A DNA stretch of 64,000 nt from Sphingobacteriia bacterium 24-36-13 (GCA_002281875.1 NCHN01000012.1:16189-80188), one strand, 5' to 3'. Positions 48,296 to 55,140 are shown, numbered from the stretch's first letter. Numbers and translations are program-made. Notes: a model not told the origin generated them from the sequence alone.

Positions 48296-49723
48296 ATGGT
48301 CGTACTTAGAGAATACCAGACAGAGGGAATAAAGAAAATATTTGAGGCATGGGATCCAAAGAGGTCTAATCTGAAAAATGTTTTATTCCAAATGCCTACC
48401 GGAACAGGCAAAACAACTGTGTTTTCTGCAATAGTACGCAAAGCCCATCTTAAAGAAAAGTTTGTTCTGATTGTTGTTCACCGCATTGAATTGGTAGAGC
48501 AGATTGCTGAACGTTTACAGTCATTCGGTGTTTCTGTAGGCATTATTTCAGCAGGTAACAAGGCAGAACCTGATAAAGCAGTTCAGGTAGCTACAATTCA
48601 AACCCTATCAAGAAGAAACTATCCTCCGGCTGACATAGTGATTATTGACGAGTGCCATCATTCAAAGGCTGATACTTACAAAAAACTATGGGAAATATAT
48701 CCCGATGCAAGGTTCTTAGGTGTTACCGCAACTCCGGTTCGTATCAATGGTGAGGGCTTCGATGACTTATTTGAAATACTCATTCCTTTAGGTAAACTCA
48801 GCTACTTCATTAACGAGGGGCATCTTGCCAAGATGAAGCATTTGGTTTGTGGCATCCCTGATGTTTCAAAGGTGAAGCAAAGAATGAGGGATTACGACTT
48901 GCAAATGCTTAAAAATGTAATGTTAGACAACTCCATTATGGCTAACCTGGTGGAGAGTTATAAAAAGTTTGCAAACGGAAAAAAGACAATCGTATTTGCT
49001 GTGGATATTGAACACAGTAAAAGCATTGTAGAACGTTATTTGGGAGCTGGTATACCATCTGCCCATATTGATGCTACTACTCCTAAAACGGAAAGGAAAG
49101 CAATCTTAGAACAATTCAAGAAAGGTGAAATACTTGTGCTGAGTAACGTTGATATTGTTTCAGAAGGTTTCGATGTTCCCGATTGCGAAGCAGTTCAGTT
49201 GGCAAGACCAACAAAGTCATTAGTGCTTTATTTACAACAGGTGGGCCGTTGTATGCGTCCATCACCAAATAAGGAATTTGGTTTGGTCCTTGATAATGCA
49301 GGTTTGTGGTTGGAGCATGGCATTTGTTATATTGACAGAGATTGGTCTTTAAAAGGCATCAACAAGGCTAAGCGTAAGGTTGCTATTGAAAAGCAGATAG
49401 GTTTTGACGAAGAAGAACGAATACGAGAAATAACCCGTCCAACTGAAGCAGAGGGGCTTGAACTTGTTGAAATAAGCGAAGACCTTGAAAGGCTATTAAT
49501 CTTTGAAAGTTTCATCAGGTTTGCAAAAGCACAGGAGCACAAAATGGTTTCAGTAGTTTATAAATATTCAGACTATTTGCTATCACAGAATGCCAACTTT
49601 ACTGAGTTTGAAATTAAGTATTGCCACAGGCGATTGAATAAAGAAGGCTGCAATTACAAAATTGGTTTTTGGTATCACCGTAAAAAGGAACTTGAAGAAA
49701 AGCTGAAGGAGCATATCATATAG
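48296..49723 (+). CDS. SF2 DEAD/DEAH-type helicase, partner of the preceding nuclease
   Basis: This 475-residue superfamily 2 helicase opens with LREYQTEGIKKIF (Q-motif-like). Walker A MPTGTGKTT begins at residue 33, DECH is at 118-121, followed by VTATPVRING, and the second RecA domain shows SEGFDVPDCEAV and QQVGRCMRPS. The arrangement is like the SSL2/Rad25-type helicases common in defence loci. A helical C-terminus of about 110 residues follows the motor. The REP-like repeat starts directly after the stop. It is the last gene of the co-directional cassette. Confidence 0.88.
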   Translation: MVVLREYQTEGIKKIFEAWDPKRSNLKNVLFQMPTGTGKTTVFSAIVRKAHLKEKFVLIVVHRIELVEQIAERLQSFGVSVGIISAGNKAEPDKAVQVATIQTLSRRNYPPADIVIIDECHHSKADTYKKLWEIYPDARFLGVTATPVRINGEGFDDLFEILIPLGKLSYFINEGHLAKMKHLVCGIPDVSKVKQRMRDYDLQMLKNVMLDNSIMANLVESYKKFANGKKTIVFAVDIEHSKSIVERYLGAGIPSAHIDATTPKTERKAILEQFKKGEILVLSNVDIVSEGFDVPDCEAVQLARPTKSLVLYLQQVGRCMRPSPNKEFGLVLDNAGLWLEHGICYIDRDWSLKGINKAKRKVAIEKQIGFDEEERIREITRPTEAEGLELVEISEDLERLLIFESFIRFAKAQEHKMVSVVYKYSDYLLSQNANFTEFEIKYCHRRLNKEGCNYKIGFWYHRKKELEEKLKEHII

Positions 49724-49803
49724 GGCATTCCCCTTCGGGTCGGGCTTTCCGCTACAATCTTTTGCTGAAGGCAAAAGGATTTCCGCTTCAATCCCTAATG
49801 CCT
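49724..49803. repeat. REP-like palindromic repeat after the helicase gene
   Basis: The ends GGCATT and AATGCC are complementary. Inside are CCC-TTC-GGG, a CTTTTGC-TGAAG-GCAAAAG hairpin and a direct repeat TTTCCGCTACAATC / TTTCCGCTTCAATC. The form is that of repetitive extragenic elements seen in Bacteroidota. It may end transcription of the cassette. Confidence 0.6.
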
Positions 49804-50101
49804 AAGAAAGCGGTGTTCGTTCCTCACGAATTTATTGAACCCACCCGGCCAACGCACAAGCACGGCTTATGCAGTGGCTAACCCACAAAGCCAACCCTTC
49901 CACTGCATCTATGGTGTTGCCGCCATTTTTAACTGTCATACTTTTTGTGGCTATGCTCCCCACGCTTTTGGCACATTGCCTGTTCCGCTTCGCTACACAG
50001 CCAAAGAGCCAAGCCAACCCAAGCATAGCAACAAAAAGCCGCTACACTCCAACCACCACCACCGTTTCGCTTATGCCAGTATAAAAAATGGCGGAAGCAT
50101 A

Positions 50102-50204
50102 CTTAAACATAATGCGGTCTTATGTGTTCGCTTTGCACAGCCACCCCACGCTTATGCAAGCATCCCAACGCAGTGGCTGTCACATAAGTCGCCATTATGT
50201 TAAG
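50102..50204. repeat. structured palindrome with nested stems (possible ncRNA or DNA hairpin)
   Basis: The outer arms at 50102-50126 and 50181-50204 are complementary except for a 4-base bulge and one extra A (CTTAA-CATAATG...CTTATGTG). Inside is a second stem ACAGCCAC / GTGGCTGT, and inside that ATGC-AA-GCAT. Three nested stems in about 103 bases are unlikely to arise by chance. Confidence 0.6.
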
Positions 50205-50912
50205 TAGCCAACACCATAGCACTTTTTATCAAAAGTGAAGCCGTGCTTCTGCCAACGCACCCCACCCGAAGACCCACGACACCCCGCCACCCTTTCAGCG
50301 GTGCAGTAAAAAATAAAGCATGATTTGTTTTACGGCTATGTGCTTGCGGTAGGTTCATTCACTTCATCTCCATTTCGTTCAGGCGTTTCGTTCATTCCGC
50401 TTTGCTTCATTCACTACACTATCCTTCACTGCATTTCGCCTACGTTCATTTCACCAACCTCAGCACCGCACAGCAAAAGCAATTCCTTCTCTTCATTCCG
50501 CAAAGCCAACACACAGGCTTTCCGTGTCATGGCGTTTGCTTAACCCACGCTACAATAGCTTTTGTTTTTTGAAAAGTTACAAAAGCTGCCAACGCTTCTA
50601 AACAAACTGCTCATGCCACTACAAGCCTCCAACCCGATTTGCTTCATTCCGTTCAGTCATTGCATTTGCTCTTGACCCACCGCACCATAGAAAGCGGTAT
50701 GCTTTATTTTTTCCTGCGAATTGTTTACCCCAGCCAACCCACAAAACACAACTCCGAACAATATATCCGGTTGAATTGAAATACGGTTGATGAAGTGTAG
50801 TAAACGAATTTTCTGATTTCAGAAGAGGAATGCAGATAAGGAGGATCTGCTTGAAAAAAATAAAAATAAAAAGTGCAGCAAAGTTAGGTGGCTGGCACAG
50901 GCCAACGCACTT

Positions 50913-51020
50913 AAAAAACCAAAAGACTACGGCATAATGAAAGGCAAATAAGCTGTTGTTTTTTATAGTGGTATTTGCCTTTCACCCTTCGGGACTTATT
51001 CCGTTTCCTTTTGGTTTTTT
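50913..51020. repeat. long imperfect palindrome, copy 1 (possible two-way terminator)
   Basis: Outer arms 50913-50937 and 50996-51020 pair over 21 of 25 positions and begin and end with A6/T6 next to CCAAAAG/CTTTTGG. A perfect 13-base inner stem (TGAAAGGCAAATA with TATTTGCCTTTCA, 50938-50950 and 50972-50984) extends it. The same outer arms recur at 51673-51752. Confidence 0.8.
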
Positions 51021-51156
51021 AGCCACGCCACCTGTGGGATTGCTTTCTTTTTTTTTCTGTTTTTTTTCTTTGTCAAATTATATGTGTGCTGCGGAGCGTA
51101 AGCGAAGCAGGGCTGCGGCAAAGGCTTAAAACAGGCTCAAAATTTAAGCAGTCATT

Positions 51157-51582
51157 ATGCACATTCCGAAGTTTCAAACGTACAGCGTAAAGCATCAAAG
51201 CACAGGTTTTGAATTTTACATTTTATCAAAAGGGCTGAACAGTGGTAAGCCTCTTTTAACTCCCTGCCCTAACTCATTTGTTTGTATTTGCAAAAGCCAG
51301 GAGCAGAAGGACTTTTATTTCTGGTTACTCTTTGGCCTGTGGAAGGCAAAATATTTTCATCAGTTCCTCACTGGTTCTGTAATTCCCTTTATCCGCTTAT
51401 CTGATTTGAAAAATGAAATACTTACTCAGGCTGAAAAAGTAAGTAAGCAGGAAAAGGAATATAAAAACACAGTTGATAGAATCAAGCAGCTGGAAGAGAA
51501 GGAAAGAGCCATCCGCCAAAATCTGGCTTTAATCAATGATTTGAAAAGGGCAATGATTTACCGGCATCTTAAAAGCAAATAG
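51157..51582 (+). CDS. small hypothetical protein (DUF6943-like)
   Basis: This 141-residue protein has FYILSKGLNSGKPLLTPCPNSFVC in the N-terminal half and a long Lys/Glu-rich coiled-coil C-terminus (residues 85-140). The N-terminal pattern recalls a family of small proteins of Bacteroidota mobile elements that I remember as DUF6943; the match is from memory and not certain. It sits alone between two palindromes with identical arms. No function is known. Confidence 0.65.
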   Translation: MHIPKFQTYSVKHQSTGFEFYILSKGLNSGKPLLTPCPNSFVCICKSQEQKDFYFWLLFGLWKAKYFHQFLTGSVIPFIRLSDLKNEILTQAEKVSKQEKEYKNTVDRIKQLEEKERAIRQNLALINDLKRAMIYRHLKSK

Positions 51583-51611
51583 TAAGGCTGACTTTGACAT
51601 GATGCTGCACC

Positions 51612-51797
51612 GTGCATAAATAAATTTTGATGTGCAAAGGTAGCATGGCGGCCAGACGCACAAGCCCGACCCAAAAAAACCAAAAGACTACGGCATAAAC
51701 ACAGACCCACCGCACAAGGCTTTCATTTATTCCGTTTCCTTTTGGTTTTTTTATCCGCCATGCAGAGAGATGCACATAAAATTTATTTACTATGCAC
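51612..51797. repeat. 186-base imperfect palindrome, copy 2
   Basis: Three arm pairs lie one inside another: GTGCAT...AAATAAATTTT (51612-51628) with 51778-51797; ATGTGCA...GCATGGCGG with CCGCCATGC...TGCACAT; and the conserved 25-base arms at 51673-51698 and 51727-51752. The innermost arms are identical to those of copy 1, including the four mismatched positions. The loop is shorter (28 versus 58 bases). Confidence 0.8.
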
Positions 51798-52035
51798 AAG
51801 CATCCTCGTATCAGTTCAGGCAGCCATTCAGGTATTTGCCCATTCACTCCGCAGGTACTTCATCAGCACTTGCCTTTGTCACCCTTTGCGTTTCAGCGTT
51901 ACATCCGCAGGTCATCATTAGCCCATCAGCCAGTTTTTGGCATCAAGGTTTACCGCCTTCCATGTGGCTGCTATGTTTGGCGTTATCCTTCAGGTGTTCG
52001 TGAGCTTTCAGCATTGCCCTTTTAGGGGCTTTGCT
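51798..52035. other. spacer without a supported gene
   Basis: Overlapping short frames read His/Pro/Ser/Arg-rich strings that begin inside the palindrome; none looks like a protein. The segment ends at the terminator of the minus-strand gene. Confidence 0.6.
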
Positions 52036-52067
52036 GAAAAGAAAAAGCCCCACCAAACTGGTGAGGC
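52036..52067 (-). terminator. terminator of the minus-strand MAKLKG-type gene
   Basis: On the minus strand a 9-base-pair stem (GCCTCACCA with TGGTGGGGC, one G-T pair, 3-base loop) is followed by TTTTTCTTTT. On the + strand GGGGCTTT (52025-52032) can pair with AAAGCCCC (52044-52051), so the site may work in both directions. Confidence 0.85.
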
Positions 52068-52096
52068 CATTTCCTAACTGAAAGAAAGAACAGCGT

Positions 52097-52846
52097 TTAT
52101 GCTACTTCAACAATGTTCAACACGTTGTAAGCACCGTTTTTGAGAGAGTACTGAACTCCGTTTACTTCCTGGAAGAACTCAATCAGCATCAGGTAGAACT
52201 TAGTTCCAGTTCCGGCAGGTACACCAGCAGGAGTAAGAGTTACAGGTGTGTTGGTTCCGTCAATAGGAAGATTGGTGACCGGGCTGTACTCAATTGCACT
52301 GGTTCCGTTGGTGAAGTCAACAACTGCATACGCAGACTTGAAGCTCACATGAGTTGCACCAGACGGATATGCAATATCATTGATCGGAATGAAGGCCGGA
52401 ATGTTGATTGCTCCGGATACACCTGTTACGGTGAAGGGAGCAAAAAGAACACCACCCAAAGCTGCACTGTCATTGAAATCAAAATCTTTCAACAGAGCCA
52501 ATGCCGCAGGGTCAGCAATACCAATTGCTACAGTACGTTCACCCCTTGGAGATGTAACGTCATAGTTTTTAATCTGCGTCATGATTTGGGTTAAACGACT
52601 GGTAACACGATTGTCAGCAGCGTTCATCATGAGGTTACGGACAGCGTTGCGAAGCAACTTGCCGGCAGTTGCAGAACTGCCAAACTCAGCTCCGTTTTCA
52701 CGGGTACGCTGGAAGTTCGGGTCATTTGCAATACGTTCAGCAGATACGCCACCTTTGGTTTTTACCAAGTGACCATCTTGTGTTTTGTAGAAGGTCAGCT
52801 CATCCAGAGTGCCTTCAATTTTGAGAATACCTTTAAGTTTTGCCAT
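52097..52846 (-). CDS. conserved mobile-element protein of unknown function (MAKLKG type)
   Basis: This 249-residue protein has no signal peptide and no membrane helix. The N-terminus, MAKLKGILKIEGTLDELTFYKTQDG then KTKGGVSAERIANDPNFQRTREN, is a pattern I know from many Bacteroidota elements without an assigned role. The C-terminal 140 residues are rich in Thr/Pro/Val/Gly and look like beta-sandwich domains (IPAFIPINDIAYPSGATH, VTLTPAGVPAGTGTKFYLMLIEF). It is the only minus-strand gene of the island, with a full consensus promoter and a strong terminator, so it is an independent and probably well-expressed unit. A structural or surface role is a guess. Confidence 0.78.
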   Translation of the reverse strand: MAKLKGILKIEGTLDELTFYKTQDGHLVKTKGGVSAERIANDPNFQRTRENGAEFGSSATAGKLLRNAVRNLMMNAADNRVTSRLTQIMTQIKNYDVTSPRGERTVAIGIADPAALALLKDFDFNDSAALGGVLFAPFTVTGVSGAINIPAFIPINDIAYPSGATHVSFKSAYAVVDFTNGTSAIEYSPVTNLPIDGTNTPVTLTPAGVPAGTGTKFYLMLIEFFQEVNGVQYSLKNGAYNVLNIVEVA

Positions 52847-52911
52847 TGCTTTAAACTTTTATGAGTTAGTAAATTTGTTTCGACTGATACGCTTTAATCA
52901 GCTTACGAAAA

Positions 52912-52943
52912 CAAAATTAGAAGCACAGTAAAGCCTCTGCAAA
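52912..52943 (-). promoter_or_regulatory. promoter of the MAKLKG-type gene
   Basis: On the minus strand TTTG (52943-52940) is followed after exactly 20 bases by TAATTTTG (52919-52912). This is a full Bacteroidota -33/-7 consensus and lies 65 bases before the start codon. It is the best promoter match in the window. Confidence 0.8.
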
Positions 52944-53016
52944 TGAGCCGTGCCATCTGTGCCGATTGTTCCGCATTATTCCAACAAACACACTTTTACC
53001 GCCCTTAAAAAAGATT

Positions 53017-53024
53017 TATATTTG
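53017..53024 (+). promoter_or_regulatory. -7 box before the 62-aa ORF
   Basis: TATATTTG matches TAnnTTTG; the expected -33 position reads TTTTAC instead of TTTG. It is 68 bases before the small ORF. Confidence 0.5.
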
Positions 53025-53092
53025 CAATGTCACTTCCATATTTGAAGTATATCATCGGTATGGTTAGTGTATGAAGTTGAATAATTGAAATA

Positions 53093-53281
53093 ATGAATAG
53101 ACTGTGCATTTATCCGAAAGACATTCAGGTAATCACAGGCAGAAGCGACAGGTATGGTAGAAACCTTATTAAGAAGATCAAGGACCATTTCAACAAGCAG
53201 CAGCACCAGGTTGTTACTGTTGAAGAGTTCTGCCAGTACATGGGCTTGCAACCGGAAACGGTTGTCAAGCAACTTCGATAG
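53093..53281 (+). CDS. 62-aa conserved small protein
   Basis: MNRLCIYPKDIQVITGRSDR followed by YGRNLIKKIKDHFNK and VTVEEFCQYMGLQPETVVKQL reads like a compact HTH-like DNA-binding protein: two helix segments with a Thr-Gly-x-Ser turn. Similar short proteins are familiar from Bacteroidota genomes, but no function is assigned to them. It is the last gene before the right attachment core. Confidence 0.65.
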   Translation: MNRLCIYPKDIQVITGRSDRYGRNLIKKIKDHFNKQQHQVVTVEEFCQYMGLQPETVVKQLR

Positions 53282-53446
53282 GTTGTAACCTTATCTTTGC
53301 TTTTGCTTATGATAAGGCACAGCACACTCTCAACTCAACAACTTTTTTTCCTTTCTTTGTTGGGTAGTTTCCTTTGATAATACAGCCTTTGTTGGCTATT
53401 TGTTGCCCAATTAGCTGAAAGCCTTGATAATTAAGGGTTCACTATT

Positions 53447-53464
53447 TTTTGTATTGGGAAGTGA
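53447..53464 (+). repeat. attR: right attachment core
   Basis: TTTTGTATTGGGAAGTGA matches the mnmE end core at 15 of 18 positions (differences at 3, 12 and 17). It lies 166 bases after the last island gene. One TTGTTGCCCA repeat is at 53400-53409 just inside. Confidence 0.75.
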
Positions 53465-53491
53465 TTTTCACGAACGAAGTGTGTGAAAATT

Positions 53492-53527
53492 ATCCCGACT
53501 TAAGTCGGGATGACAGTTAGTCGGGAT
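53492..53527. repeat. perfect 20-base palindrome plus half copy upstream of the Crp/Fnr gene
   Basis: ATCCCGACTTAAGTCGGGAT at 53492-53511 is fully self-complementary. The half GTCGGGAT is repeated at 53520-53527, six bases before the Crp/Fnr start. It could be an operator or a REP-type element. A TTTTCAC/GTGAAAA stem lies just upstream (53465-53489). Confidence 0.6.
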
Positions 53528-53532
53528 AAAAT

Positions 53533-54120
53533 ATGAATCATATGTACGAATTATTTCTTCAGCATTTCAATACCAAAGTTGCCCTTACAGCGGAAGAGGA
53601 AGCGTTACTAAAAACTTATCTAACACAAAAAAAACTCCGAAGAAAACAATACCTGCTTCAGTCTGGAGATATATGCAAGGCTTTCGCTTTTATAGAAAAA
53701 GGGGCTATGAAATCTTATACAGTGGATGATGCTGGAGTGGAACATATTATTCAATTTGGTATAGAGGGATGGATTATTGCAGATCTCTATAGTTTTCTTA
53801 CTGGTGAGCCTGCTTTGTATAATGTGGATGCAGTAGAAGACGCTGAATTGGTTTTGATTAGCAAGTCTGCTCACGATGCTTTGCTAAAAGTATTACCTAA
53901 ATATGAAACATATACTAGGTTGAATTTTGAAGGGGCTTATATAGCCATGCAAAGAAGGTTAACGTCTATCATCAGTAATTCTCTAGAAGAACGATACGAG
54001 CAGTTTACTGCTCAGTATCCAGAGATTGCACAACGTTTTCCTCAACATATGATTGCTTCTTATATGGGGCTTACTCCAGAAACATTAAGTAGAGTCAGAA
54101 AAAGAATTTCAGTCAAATAG
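53533..54120 (+). CDS. Crp/Fnr-family transcriptional regulator
   Basis: This 195-residue protein has an N-terminal cyclic-nucleotide-type sensor fold (LLQSGDICKAFAFIEKGAMKSY, GIEGWIIADLYSFLTGEPALYNVDAVEDAELVLIS) and a C-terminal winged HTH (PQHMIASYMGLTPETLSRVRKRIS). No cysteine cluster for an FNR-type Fe-S centre is visible. The recognition helix has E-T-L-S-R, equal to the E-xx-SR of FNR that reads TTGAT. A perfect TTGAT-N4-ATCAA site lies 24 bases after its stop. ATG 53542 is an alternative start. Confidence 0.9.
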   Translation: MNHMYELFLQHFNTKVALTAEEEALLKTYLTQKKLRRKQYLLQSGDICKAFAFIEKGAMKSYTVDDAGVEHIIQFGIEGWIIADLYSFLTGEPALYNVDAVEDAELVLISKSAHDALLKVLPKYETYTRLNFEGAYIAMQRRLTSIISNSLEERYEQFTAQYPEIAQRFPQHMIASYMGLTPETLSRVRKRISVK

Positions 54121-54144
54121 GTCTTCATTTCTCACTCTTTTCTC

Positions 54145-54158
54145 TTGATTTAAATCAA
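54145..54158. promoter_or_regulatory. FNR-like operator
   Basis: TTGATTTAAATCAA is a perfect TTGAT-N4-ATCAA palindrome. It is centred about 57 bases upstream of the -7 box at 54205 and directly follows a Crp/Fnr gene with a matching recognition helix. Confidence 0.75.
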
Positions 54159-54204
54159 TACATTTTCTTGCTTCAACGCAATGTCATAGGAGTATGACCT
54201 GTTT

Positions 54205-54212
54205 TAACTTTG
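54205..54212 (+). promoter_or_regulatory. -7 box of the DsbA-like gene
   Basis: TAACTTTG matches TAnnTTTG and ends ten bases before the ATG at 54223. No proper -33 box is seen at the expected distance, which fits a promoter dependent on an activator. Confidence 0.6.
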
Positions 54213-54222
54213 CCTCAAAATA

Positions 54223-55140
54223 ATGAGGATGGGCGTTAATAATAATCTACTGAATTGTGATATAGAAACTGGTATATGTGAAGTGCCAAAGTATGGTGTA
54301 AGCCAACAAGAACAGGCTCCACAAAAGCCCGTTAAGCTCTTGTATTTTACGGATCCGATTTGTTCTTCTTGCTGGGGAATTGATCCTCAATTAAGAAAGC
54401 TACAACAGGAATATAGTCATTATTTTGAAATTGAGTATCGTATGGGTGGGTTATTAAAAAGCTGGGCTGAATATGGAGGTTCAGATGTTAACGGACCAGC
54501 GTCGGTGGAAAAACATTGGAATGAGGCAGGGGCTTATTATCAAATGCCTATTGATGGAATTGTGTGGAAGCAAGATCCTTTAGAATCATCCTATCCTCCT
54601 TCTATCGCCTTTAAAGCAGCACAGTTGCAAGGAAATAAAAAGGCAAGTCAATTTCTGCGTCGAATGAAAGAAATGGTTTTTACAGAACAAATAAATATTG
54701 CTCGAAAAGAAAATTTACTGTCTGCAGCAAATGATATTGACCTTAATCTTCAACAGTTTGAATCTGATTTAGAACAAAGTGCAATGCAGTTATTTGAAGA
54801 AGACCTTGCTTTTGCAAGAGCCAAAGACGTGAGAGGATTTCCTACTATTTTTTTCATTGATAACAACAATAATCAATTTAAAGTATATGGAAGTAAACCA
54901 TACGAAGTATATGAATCTGCCTTGCTTAAATTGATTGAAGGACCAGTTGTAAAAAAAGCCACTGGTGAATTGACAGATATATTTAAGTATTATTCAACGG
55001 TTACATTGCGTGAATTTGAAGTGTTTTACAACTTGAGCACAGAAGCAGCGCTCATGACTTTAAATAAAATGGTGACAGAGAACCAATTAATTAAGACTGA
55101 AACCAAAGCTGGACCTATATGGAAAGAAGTAAATTTATAG
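54223..55140 (+). CDS. DsbA-family (SpxH/YjbH-like) thioredoxin-fold protein
   Basis: This 305-residue protein has CSSC redox motif in YFTDPICSSCWGID near residue 47, then the DsbA helical insertion, and a cis-Pro site VRGFPTIFFID at about residue 203. The last 60 residues (ELTDIFKYYSTVTLREFEVFYNL) look like a small winged helix. No signal peptide is present, so it is probably cytosolic like the SpxH group. It is preceded by an FNR-like site and overlaps the next gene by 22 bases. A redox-stress role is inferred. Confidence 0.82.
   Translation: MRMGVNNNLLNCDIETGICEVPKYGVSQQEQAPQKPVKLLYFTDPICSSCWGIDPQLRKLQQEYSHYFEIEYRMGGLLKSWAEYGGSDVNGPASVEKHWNEAGAYYQMPIDGIVWKQDPLESSYPPSIAFKAAQLQGNKKASQFLRRMKEMVFTEQINIARKENLLSAANDIDLNLQQFESDLEQSAMQLFEEDLAFARAKDVRGFPTIFFIDNNNNQFKVYGSKPYEVYESALLKLIEGPVVKKATGELTDIFKYYSTVTLREFEVFYNLSTEAALMTLNKMVTENQLIKTETKAGPIWKEVNL

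Larger units (their letters stand above)
49804..51156. other. long non-coding stretch, C-rich and G-poor on the + strand
   Basis: About 1.35 kb without a credible gene. Open frames here give Pro/His/Ser/Thr-rich strings without domain character. Between about 49830 and 50760 the + strand is markedly rich in C and poor in G. Short motifs recur (GCCAACGCA at 49848, 50252, 50589 and 50902; AGCCAACCC at 49888, 50015 and 50734). The segment contains two structured elements given separately. Its role is unknown; transcription into structured RNA or an element-end function is possible. Confidence 0.6.
22225..53464. mobile_element. integrative genomic island in mnmE carrying a multi-system defence cassette
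   Basis: The 31.2-kb segment is bounded by the mnmE-end core and its imperfect copy at 53447. It carries a tyrosine integrase within 600 bases of the left end, excisionase-like HTH genes and Bacteroidota mobile-element genes (DUF3987, a MAKLKG-type protein). The cargo is about 22 kb of defence genes. No relaxase, coupling protein, VirB/Tra gene or transposase was recognised, so self-transfer seems unlikely. It may be a mobilisable or purely integrative island. Both flanks are ordinary chromosomal genes. Confidence 0.85.

Noticed and set aside
28134-49723. DISARM or BREX locus
   Set aside because: A methyltransferase, helicases and a PLD protein are present, but PglZ, BrxC, DrmA/DrmB-type proteins are not, and the hsdM/S/R set explains the methylase.
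47248-49723. Hachiman (HamA/HamB)
   Set aside because: The composition is similar, but the nuclease does not read like DUF1837 and the helicase is shorter than I expect for HamB; kept as an unnamed pair.
49835-50543. Open frames in the C-rich region
   Set aside because: They arise from the lack of stop codons in C-rich DNA; the translations are Pro/His/Ser/Thr strings without domain features.
51157-51582. Transposase of a small insertion sequence between the palindromes
   Set aside because: The 141-residue protein has no DDE or HUH motif, and the palindromes are not terminal inverted repeats of one unit but separate hairpins.
50913-51752. Integron attC sites
   Set aside because: Palindromes with conserved mismatches are reminiscent, but no GTTRRRY core triplet pattern and no integron-type integrase are present.
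51792-52025. 77-residue frame beginning inside the second palindrome
   Set aside because: Its His/Pro/Ser/Arg-rich composition, overlap with a second open frame and start within an inverted repeat argue against a gene.
22225-53464. Self-transmissible conjugative element
   Set aside because: No relaxase, coupling ATPase or Tra/VirB proteins could be recognised between the attachment cores.
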